Assembly: GCF_000485795.1 (NCBI RefSeq)
Contig: NZ_AXZL01000071.1
Location: 1 to 64,000, forward strand
Length of the DNA stretch: 64,000 nucleotides
Origin: Shewanella decolorationis S12
GTDB lineage: Bacteria; Pseudomonadota; Gammaproteobacteria; Enterobacterales; Shewanellaceae
Direction of reading: 5' to 3'
In this document: positions 8,249-17,741 of the stretch, piece by piece
How the letters are laid out: the number at the start of each line of letters is the position of its first letter
Position numbering within the stretch: the first letter of the stretch is position 1
The notes under the pieces: generated by a model
What the model saw: only the letters and a program-made list of their open reading frames with translations
Databases searched by the model: none
What the model was told of the DNA's origin: nothing
Translations under genes and position numbers: made by a program

Positions 8249-9451
8249 ATGAGATTTATCCATACCTCGGACTGGCACATTGGCCGCCAGTTACACAATC
8301 AATCACTCTTAGAAGACCAAGCCTATGTGCTTGATCAAATTGTGACATTGGCACAAGAGCATGCTGTCGATGCGGTGATTATTGCCGGGGACATTTACGA
8401 TAGGTCGATTCCTCCTGCCAGCGCCGTGGCTTTGCTCGATGAGGTGCTTAATCGCCTCATCACCGAGTTAGGGTTACAAGTGCTGATGATTGCCGGAAAT
8501 CACGACGGGCACGAACGCTTAGGCTTTGCGGCCAAACAAATGGCGGCAAGTGGTTTGCACATTATTGGGCCACTGCAGGCCGATTTAACGCCTATCCGCT
8601 TAGCTAGCCCAAGTGGTGATGCTTACTTTTATCCGCTGCCTTACGCAGAACCTGCAACCGTGCGTCAAGTATTTGAGGCGGATGCTAAGGGGCTCAGCGT
8701 ATCCAGCCATGAAGAGGCGATGGCGCTACTGTTAGAACAAGTCCACTCCCACGACAGCCAAGGGTTACCTAAAGTCGTGGTTAGTCATTGCTTTTTAGAT
8801 GGTGGCAGTGTGTCTGAATCCGAGCGGCCATTGAGTATTGGTGGCGCCGATAAAATTTCCCCACGGCTTTTTAGTGAGTTTGACTATGTTGCCCTCGGCC
8901 ACTTACACGGACCGCAATATAAAGGTTGCGAGCATGTGCGTTATTCCGGCTCGATTTTGAAATACTCCTTTAGCGAACAGCATCAACACAAGTCAGTCAC
9001 TTTAGTGGACGTTGCTGCGCAAACTCCGGCGCAGATCCAACTCTTGCCCTTAACCGCACTACGCGATGTGCGGATTATCGAAGGGGAATTGGCGCATTTG
9101 TTAGACCTTGGGATAACCGATGCCAAGCGTGAGGATTATCTGATGGTGAGACTCCTCGATAAGCACGCTATTTTAGATGCCATGGGCAAACTGCGCAGTG
9201 TCTATCCCAATGTGCTGCATCTAGAACGTACAGGATTAATGGCGGGCGAACAGGCCGTTGCACTCAACCGTGACCATATCAAAAAAGGCGAGATGGCCAT
9301 GTTCCGTGATTTTTTCAGCCAAGTCTCTGGCGAGGAATTGAGTGATGCACAGCAAGCGGTTATGGATGAGATTTTAACTAAGCTTCACAGGGATGAAGGG
9401 GATAGCGTTGGATCTACTCGCGTTGCAGCAAAAGGGGAGCAATCCGCATGA
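8249..9451 (+). CDS. sbcD: Exonuclease SbcCD subunit D (Mre11-type nuclease)
   Basis: 400 aa, the nuclease of the SbcCD complex, which opens hairpins and removes protein-blocked DNA ends. Metallophosphoesterase motifs are in order: HTSDWHIGR (D8, H10), AGDIYDR (D48), AGNHDG (N84, H85), a histidine in VVSHCF, and GHLHGPQ. A C-terminal capping domain follows. It overlaps sbcC by ATGA (9448-9451), which points to translational coupling. The 283 bases upstream hold no other gene. Confidence 0.97.
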   Translation: MRFIHTSDWHIGRQLHNQSLLEDQAYVLDQIVTLAQEHAVDAVIIAGDIYDRSIPPASAVALLDEVLNRLITELGLQVLMIAGNHDGHERLGFAAKQMAASGLHIIGPLQADLTPIRLASPSGDAYFYPLPYAEPATVRQVFEADAKGLSVSSHEEAMALLLEQVHSHDSQGLPKVVVSHCFLDGGSVSESERPLSIGGADKISPRLFSEFDYVALGHLHGPQYKGCEHVRYSGSILKYSFSEQHQHKSVTLVDVAAQTPAQIQLLPLTALRDVRIIEGELAHLLDLGITDAKREDYLMVRLLDKHAILDAMGKLRSVYPNVLHLERTGLMAGEQAVALNRDHIKKGEMAMFRDFFSQVSGEELSDAQQAVMDEILTKLHRDEGDSVGSTRVAAKGEQSA

Positions 9452-12400
9452 AGCCACTCACGCTGTCAATGTCGGCCTTTGGCCCCTTTGCTTCGACTCA
9501 AACCATTGATTTTACCGAACTGGGGGATAACCCCTTATTCCTGATCAACGGGCCAACTGGCGCGGGCAAAACCACGCTGCTCGACGGAATTTGTTTTGCA
9601 CTTTATGGCAAAACCACTGGTAACGAGCGCGAAGGCAGCCAGATGCGCTGCGATATGGCCGATGATAGCTTGCTCACCGAGGTGACTTTTAGTTTTCAAT
9701 TAGGCAGTACGGGTTATCGTATTCGCCGCGTCCCCGAGCAGGAAAGACTAAAGAAAAGCGGTGATGGCTCAACGGTACAAAAGAGTGAGGCACAGCTGTA
9801 TAAGATTGCCCCAGACGGCAGTGAAACCCTTATCGTCGCCAGTAAAGTGTCAGACGCCACGGCCGAAATCGAGGCATTAACTAGCCTAAATGTGGAGCAG
9901 TTCCGCCAAGTGATGGTGCTCCCGCAGGGGAAGTTTCGCGAACTGCTGATGGCCGACTCTAAGGCGCGTGAGCAAATTTTTAGCCAGCTATTTCAAACTC
10001 ATATTTATAAACGCATCGAAGATACCCTAAAGGCTAAGGCGGCAAATATTGCTGCCTTAGTGAAAGAGCAGCGCGCGCGCCGTGACGGTATTTTGCAAAC
10101 GGCGGCACTCACATCCGATGAAGAACTTGCCGCAGAGTTTAGCCGCATTGAACCTGAGTTTGCGGCGGCGACGGTGGCAAAGGAGCAGAGCGTTGCGGCG
10201 CATTTAGCGGCATTAAAACAGCGTGATAGCGCGCAGCAACTCTTTGCTGAATTTACTCGATTAGAGGCATTGCAGGCTGAGTCATCTCGCCTGAATGAGC
10301 AACAAGGGAACATTGCTACGCAGACGGCACGGCTTGACATCGCCAAGCAAGCACTGCGTATAAAACCCTTATTAGATAATGCCTTGTCGCGGGAGCAAGA
10401 AGCGAGTCTCGCCGCCACTCAGCGCGATAGCGCGCAGTCGACACTCGATGCCGCTAAGCTTGCACTCGCTCAAGCTGAAACCGCGGCGCAGGAAATCATT
10501 CCCCTCGAACATAAGCTGCGTGAGGTTGAGCAGCAACATAGTCATCTCAGTGCGTTAGTGCCGCAGCTGGCTGAGTTTGCCAGCCTTGAACAAGCTTTAG
10601 CGCAAGCAAAAGAGATACTACAAAACACCAAATTGCAGGGGCAGGAGAGTAAAAATACGCTTGCAACGCTAGTGGAGCAGCGCAGCCATTGTGAGGCTCA
10701 ACTGCCAGCCTTGCAGCAGCAAAGCGAGCAGCAACTTGCCACCGCGCAGGCGCTGCAGCAGCACCGTCATATGCTCGAGCAGTTCAAGCAGTGGCAACAG
10801 ATATGTGCCAAAGTCGCGCATACTCAAGGGGTTCTTGAGCAGGTTGGCTCACAAGGAAAAGCGCTTAATACCCAATATCAAGAAGCCTCAACGGCTTATA
10901 AGTCTTTGCAACTGAAGTGGTTCCAAGGTCAGGCAGCCATTTTAGCTAGAGAGCTAAAACCCCATGAGCCATGCCCAGTTTGTGGCAGTTCGGCCCATCC
11001 TCAACCCGCGGTGAGCCATGAGGATTTACCAACGGAACTGCAATTGCAGGCGGCGCAGGATACCGAGGCCTTGGCGCTCGATAATCTCAATAAAGCGCGG
11101 GCTGAATATCGCGGGCTGCAAAAACAATTAGAAACACAGCAACAGCAGGCGAATGAGCTGGCAGCCGCCCTTGGCGATAAGGCTGAGTTGTCGCTTGAAT
11201 CCCATCGCCAAACGTTAGACGAACTGACACTACAATCGAAACAGGCGGACGCTGCGGCGCAAGCGCTACAGCGGTTACAGCAACAGATTAAAACCTTGCA
11301 GCAACAAGAGTCGACGTTGACGCAGCAATTAGAACTTGAGCGTGAGCGTTACCGTGAACAAGAAGGCAAAGTCGAGCGGTTATCGGGTCAATTTGCGGAA
11401 AAAGCGCTGAGGATCCCAGAAGAATACCGAACACTGGAGGTATTGAATCAAGCGATTGCGAATAACCAGCAGCAACTCGAGCAGATAAAACGTCAGATTG
11501 ATGCATTGAGAACCGCGCAGCAGCAGGCAACGCAGCAGAGTGTGGCGGCGCAAACGGCATTATCGGCGGCAATAGAGCGTTGTAATGCTACCGCAGATCT
11601 GCAAGCGCAAGCACAGCAGGCGCTACTTAAGGCGCTGGATAACGCAGCTTTTACCGATAGAGATGCATTGCGCGAGGCCTTATTAACGGATGAACAAATG
11701 CAGGTGCTGGCTGAGGGCATAGAGAACTATCATAGGCACTGCGCCCTAAATCAGTCGCAATTGACTGAGCTTAAAACCAAGTTGAGCGAGTCGACATCAC
11801 CCGATCTTGATGCCTTAGAGGCCTTGCTCACGGAGCGACTCGCGCAGCTTAAAACGGCGGAAGAGGTATGGAGTCAACTCAACACTCGGCTCATGTTGCT
11901 GAATAATACCCAAACTCAGCTGGCGATTGTCGATCAAAAGGCCAAATCCCTCGAGGATGAATACGCTGTGATTGGCACCTTGGCCGATGTTGCCAACGGT
12001 AATACGGGCAACAAAATTTCCCTGCAACGCTTTGTGCTCAGCGTATTGCTCGACGATGTGCTGCTTGCTGCTACGCAGAGGCTGCATTTAATGAGTAAGG
12101 GACGCTACCGGTTATTGCGCAAAGAAGACAGAGCGAAGGGCAATAAGGCCTCAGGGCTGGAGCTTGAAGTCGAGGATGCCTACACCTCTAAAGTGCGTCC
12201 CGTGGCGACCTTAAGTGGTGGTGAGAGTTTTATGGCGGCCTTGTCTATGGCCTTAGGTTTATCGGATGTGGTTCAAGCCTACGCAGGGGGGATAAAACTC
12301 GATACCTTATTTATTGATGAGGGCTTTGGCAGCCTAGATCAGGACTCACTCGAACTTGCCATTCGAACTCTGATGGATTTGCAGTCGGCGGGCAGGATGA

Positions 12401-12504
12401 TTGGGGTGATTTCCCATGTGTCTGAAATGAAAGAGCAGATAGGCACCCGAATTGATATCTTGAAAACCTCTCATGGGAGTGAAATCAAGGTGATTTTGCC
12501 TTAG
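9448..12504 (+). CDS. sbcC: Exonuclease SbcCD subunit C (Rad50-type ATPase)
   Basis: 1018 aa SMC-like ATPase partner of SbcD. Walker A GPTGAGKT is at 35-42. Two long Gln/Ala/Leu-rich coiled coils flank a zinc hook (CPVCGSS, about residue 509), which dimerises the arms through Zn2+. The ABC signature LSGGESF is at 922-928 and Walker B LFIDEGFGSLD near 954-964. Every functional motif is intact and the length is usual for the family. It is translationally coupled to sbcD. Confidence 0.97.
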   Translation: MKPLTLSMSAFGPFASTQTIDFTELGDNPLFLINGPTGAGKTTLLDGICFALYGKTTGNEREGSQMRCDMADDSLLTEVTFSFQLGSTGYRIRRVPEQERLKKSGDGSTVQKSEAQLYKIAPDGSETLIVASKVSDATAEIEALTSLNVEQFRQVMVLPQGKFRELLMADSKAREQIFSQLFQTHIYKRIEDTLKAKAANIAALVKEQRARRDGILQTAALTSDEELAAEFSRIEPEFAAATVAKEQSVAAHLAALKQRDSAQQLFAEFTRLEALQAESSRLNEQQGNIATQTARLDIAKQALRIKPLLDNALSREQEASLAATQRDSAQSTLDAAKLALAQAETAAQEIIPLEHKLREVEQQHSHLSALVPQLAEFASLEQALAQAKEILQNTKLQGQESKNTLATLVEQRSHCEAQLPALQQQSEQQLATAQALQQHRHMLEQFKQWQQICAKVAHTQGVLEQVGSQGKALNTQYQEASTAYKSLQLKWFQGQAAILARELKPHEPCPVCGSSAHPQPAVSHEDLPTELQLQAAQDTEALALDNLNKARAEYRGLQKQLETQQQQANELAAALGDKAELSLESHRQTLDELTLQSKQADAAAQALQRLQQQIKTLQQQESTLTQQLELERERYREQEGKVERLSGQFAEKALRIPEEYRTLEVLNQAIANNQQQLEQIKRQIDALRTAQQQATQQSVAAQTALSAAIERCNATADLQAQAQQALLKALDNAAFTDRDALREALLTDEQMQVLAEGIENYHRHCALNQSQLTELKTKLSESTSPDLDALEALLTERLAQLKTAEEVWSQLNTRLMLLNNTQTQLAIVDQKAKSLEDEYAVIGTLADVANGNTGNKISLQRFVLSVLLDDVLLAATQRLHLMSKGRYRLLRKEDRAKGNKASGLELEVEDAYTSKVRPVATLSGGESFMAALSMALGLSDVVQAYAGGIKLDTLFIDEGFGSLDQDSLELAIRTLMDLQSAGRMIGVISHVSEMKEQIGTRIDILKTSHGSEIKVILP

Positions 12505-12552
12505 TCTAACTTAAGCGGAAAAATGTTAGCTTAAGGCATTGTTTTTATTGAA

Positions 12553-12674
12553 ATGACAAACGAGATTTTGCGCTATTTAACATCTATATACAGAACACAC
12601 AATCGGTTTAAAGTGCTAACTGACGCATGTTTTTAGTAAATAGTGCTATAAAAGTGCAAAATAGCGTTTGTCAT
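12553..12674. repeat. Long imperfect inverted repeat between sbcC and the M23 peptidase gene
   Basis: Arms at 12553-12573 (ATGACAAACG then ATTTTGC) and 12654-12674 (GCAAAAT then CGTTTGTCAT) are complementary over 21 positions with three mismatches and lie 80 bases apart. A 9-base direct repeat AATCGGTTT is at 12601 and 12675. The whole is ~122 bp, AT-rich and non-coding. It could be a large mRNA hairpin, a paired binding site, or a small palindromic element. Confidence 0.55.
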
Positions 12675-12761
12675 AATCGGTTTTTTGGGATAAGTTGGGA
12701 AAATTCGGGCTTCCCCCTGTGGGACTGGTTCAAAAATATAACGCAATAACGATAACAAAAG

Positions 12762-14066
12762 GTGAAAGCGTTGCAGACAGGTAAACCCAATTTGGCTAAT
12801 TTTCCGCAAATTCGTTTGCAGAATTTATCTTCAGCCCATAAAAATATTCTCCTAGTTGGTGGTTTATTAATCGGTGCGGCGATGTTAATGCCGAATGCCA
12901 ACCATGTGGTTCCTACTGCTCAACGTATTCCCGTCGCGCTCGATCTTGAGACGATATTGCCACAGGTTTCTGAGCCTGTTGAAACGGCACCAATTGTCGA
13001 TAATACCCCCCATTTTGAACGTGTTATTGCGCCAGGCGATACCTTAAGTGCTTTATTTTCTAAAGCCGGTGTTGATCAGCAAACCATGTATAAAGTATTA
13101 GAGGCTGACTTAAACATTCTAGCGCTCGATACCTTATTACCCGGTAACCGTATTCAATTTTGGCTGGATAATGAAGGCCAACTGCAAAAGTTAGAACTGT
13201 ATTTCAACGCTGCCCGCCAAGTGGTATTTACCCGTTACGAAGATGGCAGCTTTAACGTAGAAGAAATTAACGTTGAAGGTGTGTGGCAAAACCGTATTGT
13301 TACTGGCGATATTAAAGGCTCATTCTACGTTTCGGCGCAAAAAATGGGTTTAGCCGCGGCCGATATTCAGCGGATTGAAGATTTACTCAAAGAGAAAGTG
13401 AATTTTGCTCGGGATTTACGTGCGGGTGATAAATTTTCTGTTTTGGTAAATGATCAATATGTTGAGGGCGAAGCAACCGGAAGCAGCCAAATATTAGGCG
13501 TGAGCATTAAAACGGGCCGCTCTGAAATTAGTGCATTCCAACATACCGATGGTAGTTATTACGATGCTAAAGGCCAAAGCTTAGTGCGTGCCTTCCAACG
13601 TATTCCATTGGCCAAACAACCACGCATGAGTTCTCGTTTTAACCCGACGCGTAAACATCCAATTACTGGACGTATTTCACCCCATAACGGTACCGACTTT
13701 TCAGTGCCTATTGGTACTAAAGTTATTGCCCCTGGCGATGGTGTCGTAAGCTTAGTCACCGATCACCAATTCGCGGGTAAATATATTGTGATTGAACACG
13801 GTGGTAAGTACCGTACACGTTATTTACACCTTTCTAAGGCATTAGTGCGCAAAGGTCAACGCGTCACCCGTGGCCAAGTGATTGCTTTATCAGGTAATAC
13901 CGGACGTTCTACTGGTCCACATTTACATTATGAATTCCACGTTAATGGTAAGCCAGTGGATCCAATGAGAGCCGATATCCCGATGGCAAGTCAATTAGCG
14001 AATCAAGAATTACGTACCTTCACCAATATAGTGAAGAGCCGCCAAGCATTAATGAATTTAGGCTAA
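12762..14066 (+). CDS. M23 metallopeptidase, MepM-like, with OapA/LysM-type domain
   Basis: 434 aa peptidoglycan DD-endopeptidase of the MepM (YebA) type, expected to cut cross-links during cell-wall growth. A single membrane anchor lies near residues 28-45. An OapA/LysM-like segment follows (ERVIAPGDTLSALFSKAG near 87-104), then a C-terminal M23 domain with zinc ligands in PHNGTDFSVP (His near 308) and GPHLHYEFH (~384-392). The start is uncertain: GTG 12762 has little upstream, while TTG 12771 has AAGGTGA at good spacing. A strong terminator follows. Confidence 0.92.
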   Translation: MKALQTGKPNLANFPQIRLQNLSSAHKNILLVGGLLIGAAMLMPNANHVVPTAQRIPVALDLETILPQVSEPVETAPIVDNTPHFERVIAPGDTLSALFSKAGVDQQTMYKVLEADLNILALDTLLPGNRIQFWLDNEGQLQKLELYFNAARQVVFTRYEDGSFNVEEINVEGVWQNRIVTGDIKGSFYVSAQKMGLAAADIQRIEDLLKEKVNFARDLRAGDKFSVLVNDQYVEGEATGSSQILGVSIKTGRSEISAFQHTDGSYYDAKGQSLVRAFQRIPLAKQPRMSSRFNPTRKHPITGRISPHNGTDFSVPIGTKVIAPGDGVVSLVTDHQFAGKYIVIEHGGKYRTRYLHLSKALVRKGQRVTRGQVIALSGNTGRSTGPHLHYEFHVNGKPVDPMRADIPMASQLANQELRTFTNIVKSRQALMNLG

Positions 14067-14096
14067 CCCATTCATTAATCCGAGCGAACCGAATAT

Positions 14097-14132
14097 AAAA
14101 ACGCCGATGAATCTGATGTCATCGGCGTTTTT
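14097..14132 (+). terminator. Terminator after M23 peptidase gene
   Basis: A 14-bp perfect stem (AAAAACGCCGATGA / TCATCGGCGTTTTT) with an 8-base loop lies 31 bases after the stop codon. Confidence 0.93.
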
Positions 14133-14418
14133 ATTTGCGCTGCGTTTAGTATAACCGCTGGAAAATGCTGTGTTCATCAACATACAAGCTTAATAGGGTT
14201 GGTATTGGGGCGAATAAGGATTGAGCTTTACTGCTTTAATAAGCGATGGATAGAGTGAAGTAGGCCGAATTAACACGCATATACACAACTGAAAGGATAA
14301 AAGTAGATATCGGCTTATAGATGTGTCAGTGCCGAAATAAGCGAGTCTCATGGCTTGCGCTAGCTAGCGTGTATTGAGTTTGATGGATTACGGCTAATAA
14401 GTCGTTAACTCAAATGAA
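14133..14418. other. Non-coding gap
   Basis: Between the terminator and the stop of the next minus-strand gene I see no credible ORF, repeat or RNA. A short palindrome GCGCTAGCTAGCGT near 14358-14371 is too small to interpret. Confidence 0.5.
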
Positions 14419-14877
14419 TTAACTGGCCTGACGTTTCTGCATTGCTTTTAACGCACATTTACATAGACGGCCTTTTAAAGCTGGGCAGCCTCCGCAGGGG
14501 GATTTTTTAAAGGGACGAAGTGCAAAACTGCGTTCAGTGGGTAACGGACGAATACGCTTAATAACGGCGGATGATAAAAATTTAGCATCATTCGCGGCAC
14601 TAAAATGGGCTTTAGCTAATTTTAGTTGTTTCTTGCGGGCGGTCTTATCGAGGGTTTGGATCTGTTGTTTCACCAAATATTCGGACAATAATTGGCTTAA
14701 GTGTTTACGCTGCTGATTTTTTCTTTGAGCATGAGTCGCATGAATTATTGGCGTATTTGTCGAATAAAGGTTTTGCAATTCGACTGGGCGATTGGATTTT
14801 GCCAGCTGTTTTTGCAGTTTCTTGGCCTGTTTGTTACACCACTTTTCTAGCTTTTTTCCAATCTTTTGCTTTTTCAT
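14419..14877 (-). CDS. Orphan basic protein with Cys-rich C-terminus
   Basis: 152 aa, function not recognised. The first ~100 residues are very Lys/Arg/Gln-rich (it opens MKKQKIGKKLEKWCNKQAKK) and probably helical. The C-terminus carries a tight cysteine cluster, CGGCPALKGRLCKC (four Cys), spaced like a zinc or iron-sulfur binding knuckle. The charge suggests nucleic-acid contact, but this is inference. It is a single gene flanked by non-coding DNA. Base use looks like its neighbours. Confidence 0.7.
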   Translation of the reverse strand: MKKQKIGKKLEKWCNKQAKKLQKQLAKSNRPVELQNLYSTNTPIIHATHAQRKNQQRKHLSQLLSEYLVKQQIQTLDKTARKKQLKLAKAHFSAANDAKFLSSAVIKRIRPLPTERSFALRPFKKSPCGGCPALKGRLCKCALKAMQKRQAS

Positions 14878-15003
14878 ACGACTTTTTACACGGCTGTAGT
14901 GCGGTAACGGATAAGACAGATCTATTCTAAATGAAAATTATTATCAGTCAACTGTGCTTGATAAATCGACGAGTAAAATGCGAGCCTAGTCGAATAAGTT
15001 TGT

Positions 15004-15513
15004 TTAGTTTGAGTAGGGCGATTGATTAGCGTCGATACAGGTTAGCAGTAAACGCAGATCGAATTCGAATTGGTGGTAATCGGGCTCCATATAAGTACAC
15101 AACTTATAGAAAGCTTTATTATGATCTTTCTCTTTTAAGTGGGCGAGTTCGTGTACAACCACCATTCTGAGCAAGGGTTCGGGGACGCGCTTTAAACGTG
15201 AAGAGATACGGATTTCGTTCTTAGCCTTGATTTTATTCCCTTGCACTCTGGAGACGTAAGAATGTAAGCCAAGTGCATGATGACTCATGTTAATTTTGTC
15301 ATCAAAGATCACTTTCGACAGGGGAGAGGATTGGCGTAAAAACTGATTTTTAATCCCTTGGGTATAGTCATAGAGGGCTTTGTCGCTGCGGATCTCGTGG
15401 ACAGTGGGATGACGACGCAGCAAAACATCCGCAAGCTTTCCACCTTCGAGTAGTTGCTGAACTTGACGTTGGATATCCGGACTATAACCGCTTAAATATT
15501 TTAAGGTTTGCAT
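15004..15513 (-). CDS. ygjP: YgjP-type metallopeptidase-like protein
   Basis: 169 aa. It carries the zinc-peptidase motif HELAHLKEKDH (HExxH plus downstream H) and closely resembles E. coli YgjP along its length, including TLKYLSGY at the start, KNQFLR and MEPDYHQFEFDLRLLLT at the end. The open frame extends 36 codons further into the upstream DUF3010 gene. I chose ATG 15513 because it matches the YgjP N-terminus and avoids that overlap. No clear ribosome-binding site is seen. The physiological substrate is unknown. Confidence 0.88.
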   Translation of the reverse strand: MQTLKYLSGYSPDIQRQVQQLLEGGKLADVLLRRHPTVHEIRSDKALYDYTQGIKNQFLRQSSPLSKVIFDDKINMSHHALGLHSYVSRVQGNKIKAKNEIRISSRLKRVPEPLLRMVVVHELAHLKEKDHNKAFYKLCTYMEPDYHQFEFDLRLLLTCIDANQSPYSN

Positions 15514-15571
15514 TGTTTTGAGCTGTGGGAAACACGAGCTTAGCGCTACAGCCGCGCTAAGCTCACGGGCT

Positions 15572-16009
15572 TTAAGCTTTACCGAAAATACGGCGATTTT
15601 GCTGAGCGTAGGCGGCCTCAAAGGCGGGTTGTTGGAAGCGTTTGAGATCTAAGCTGTCAAAATCAACCTGCGGCGGATTACGTTTGTTTTGTTCCTTGAT
15701 TGCGACTGGTGATAACAAGGTCACTGGCAGATCGCCGAGTTGAATTGCGGCTTCGAGTTTAAAGCTGGTGGCAGAGCCAGCCAGTTTGCCTTTTTGCTCG
15801 CGCTCGATAATAACGATTTCATCGACCTTATAATCTTCCATTAACTTATGGAAAGCGAAGTGAAATTCACGGATAGTTTCCGCTGAGGCGGATTGAGCGA
15901 CGCTAAAAGACACTTTACGGCAGCTTGGTACGTTGAAGGTTTCACCTTCGTAGCTCAGCAGACTGATAATGGCTTCGCCGCCTTTTAATTCAACACCACA
16001 AATTCGCAT
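15572..16009 (-). CDS. DUF3010 family protein
   Basis: 145 aa, cytoplasmic, matching the DUF3010 family as I recall it: MRICGVELKGGEAII at the start, DEIVIIEREQKGKLAGSATSFKLEAAIQL in the middle, RNPPQVDFDSLDLKRFQQPAFEAAY at the end. The fold looks like an RNase H/actin-like strand arrangement, but no function is established. It lies 58 bases upstream of ygjP on the same strand, so the two may be co-transcribed. Confidence 0.82.
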   Translation of the reverse strand: MRICGVELKGGEAIISLLSYEGETFNVPSCRKVSFSVAQSASAETIREFHFAFHKLMEDYKVDEIVIIEREQKGKLAGSATSFKLEAAIQLGDLPVTLLSPVAIKEQNKRNPPQVDFDSLDLKRFQQPAFEAAYAQQNRRIFGKA

Positions 16010-16071
16010 GTTACACCTTTAAATATCAACATTTCTTACATATGGCAGGAGCATATTCCCACCCGTAATGT

Positions 16072-16096
16072 CGAGAGTCTGCACTATGGACTCTCG
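16072..16096 (-). terminator. Hairpin after the DEAD-box helicase gene
   Basis: CGAGAGTC / GACTCTCG 8-bp stem with a 9-base loop, 12 bases beyond the helicase stop on the minus strand. There is no T tract, so it may be an mRNA-end stabiliser rather than a classic terminator. Confidence 0.4.
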
Positions 16097-16107
16097 CGAG
16101 TAAATCA

Positions 16108-17457
16108 TTAACGCTCGTCGTCATGATCCTGCAGCAATGGCGCCGCAGGTTTTTTACGCATGGGCGCATCACCCACATCAACCCCGGTGATAAAGCGTTT
16201 GTCACGGGAGGCGGCCGTTTTAACCGTTTTTGACTTGGTTTTCGCTTTGGCTTTTGTACCAGCCTTAGTGACCGCTTTAGTTGCGGCGGTCTTTGGCTTG
16301 TCTTTTAAACCACTAAATTTACCTTCGAGACCCTGAAGCACACTGATCTCAAAGGTCTTTCTAAGGAAGAGTTGTACTTTCTTAAAGTTATCCCAATCCT
16401 TAGGGCCAACGAGGGAGATTGCATCACCTTTGGCGCCCGCGCGGCCAGTACGACCGATGCGGTGGACATATTCTTCGGCAAATTTGGGCATATCGAAGTT
16501 AATGACAAGGGAGACATTAAGTAAGTCTAAACCACGGGATGCTACATCTGTGGTCACCAGAATCTGCTGCTGACCGCGGGCAAATTGGTCCATGATTTGA
16601 TTACGGGCCGCCTGCTTCAGCTCGCCGCTTAGGGCTGCTGTGGCAAAACCTTGCGCCGAAAGTTTGCTGGCTAAGCGCTCGGTATCGGCGCGGGTGGCGG
16701 TAAAAATAATTACTTGTTTGTGGGTTTCATCGCTGAGCAAACGTGTGAGCAGGGCTTCTTTGTGATCTAAATGATCACACAGATAAATCCGCTGGGTAAT
16801 GTCCTGATGCTCAGTGTGGGCTGCTCCAATCGCCACATGCGAAGGATTTTTGAGTAATGCCGCGGCAATCTCATTGATTTCACTGTGATCTAAGGTGGCC
16901 GAAAACATTAAGGTTTGACGACGCTTATGATCGGCCGCAGCGTTAATCGCTTTTAATTGCGGTGCAAACCCCAGATCCAGCATACGGTCGGCTTCATCGA
17001 GGACAAGCAGTTCCAATCCATTGAGGAAGAGGTTTTTTTGCTCTAAATGATCGGCGATACGTCCCGGCGTGGCCACAATAAAATGCGGCTCTTTTGCCAG
17101 CGCTTTGGCTTGATCGTTAAAGTTTTCACCGCCTAATACGCTGATGGCTTTGTATTGAGTGTTGGCAACCAGCAAACGTAGCTGGCTATACACTTGGTGG
17201 GCCAATTCGCGGGTTGGTAATAAAATCAGTACTCTAGGATCGCGCTTGGTCAAGGCGCGGGTGGAGATAACCCTTTGCATCGCTGGCAACAAAAACGCTA
17301 AGGTCTTACCTGAGCCTGTCTTTGATGACGCCATTAAATCTTTACCTGCCAATGCGATAGGCAGTGCTTGTTCCTGGATGGCGGTTGGGGTCGCAATCCC
17401 CATATGCTTTAAGCTTTGTAACAGACGCTGGTCCAGAGAAAAATCAGTAAACTGCAA
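16108..17457 (-). CDS. DEAD-box RNA helicase
   Basis: 449 aa ATP-dependent RNA helicase of the RhlE/SrmB-like group, likely acting in ribosome assembly or mRNA turnover. All motifs are present in order: Q motif (FSLDQRLLQSLKHMG..PTAIQ), SKTGSGKT, PTRELA, TPGR, VLDEADRMLD, FSAT, IIFTATR, TTDVASRGLD and HRIGRTGRAG. The C-terminal ~75 residues are a Lys/Ala/Thr-rich basic tail (KAGTKAKAKTKSK), typical of RNA-binding extensions. The start is TTG at 17457 with GGGGAT upstream. Confidence 0.93.
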   Translation of the reverse strand: MQFTDFSLDQRLLQSLKHMGIATPTAIQEQALPIALAGKDLMASSKTGSGKTLAFLLPAMQRVISTRALTKRDPRVLILLPTRELAHQVYSQLRLLVANTQYKAISVLGGENFNDQAKALAKEPHFIVATPGRIADHLEQKNLFLNGLELLVLDEADRMLDLGFAPQLKAINAAADHKRRQTLMFSATLDHSEINEIAAALLKNPSHVAIGAAHTEHQDITQRIYLCDHLDHKEALLTRLLSDETHKQVIIFTATRADTERLASKLSAQGFATAALSGELKQAARNQIMDQFARGQQQILVTTDVASRGLDLLNVSLVINFDMPKFAEEYVHRIGRTGRAGAKGDAISLVGPKDWDNFKKVQLFLRKTFEISVLQGLEGKFSGLKDKPKTAATKAVTKAGTKAKAKTKSKTVKTAASRDKRFITGVDVGDAPMRKKPAAPLLQDHDDER

Positions 17458-17741
17458 AGGTATATCCCCTAAATCTGAGTGAGGGCAGATTATAGCCTTA
17501 AATCACTATGCTCAGCTATCTTGATTGGTCATTATCTTACTGGAACCGTTAAATCGCCGCAGATATGGCTAGCCGCCATTGATTCTTGACACTCACTTTG
17601 TGGAACATATGTTGATTGTTTAAATGCTCTTTAATGCAACCCTTGAGCTGGACTAACTGAATAATAAATTATTAGTGATTGACAGTGATCTGGGCTGAAT
17701 TTAGCTTATTCATTTCATGGAGTTGTTAAAGGATACAAATT

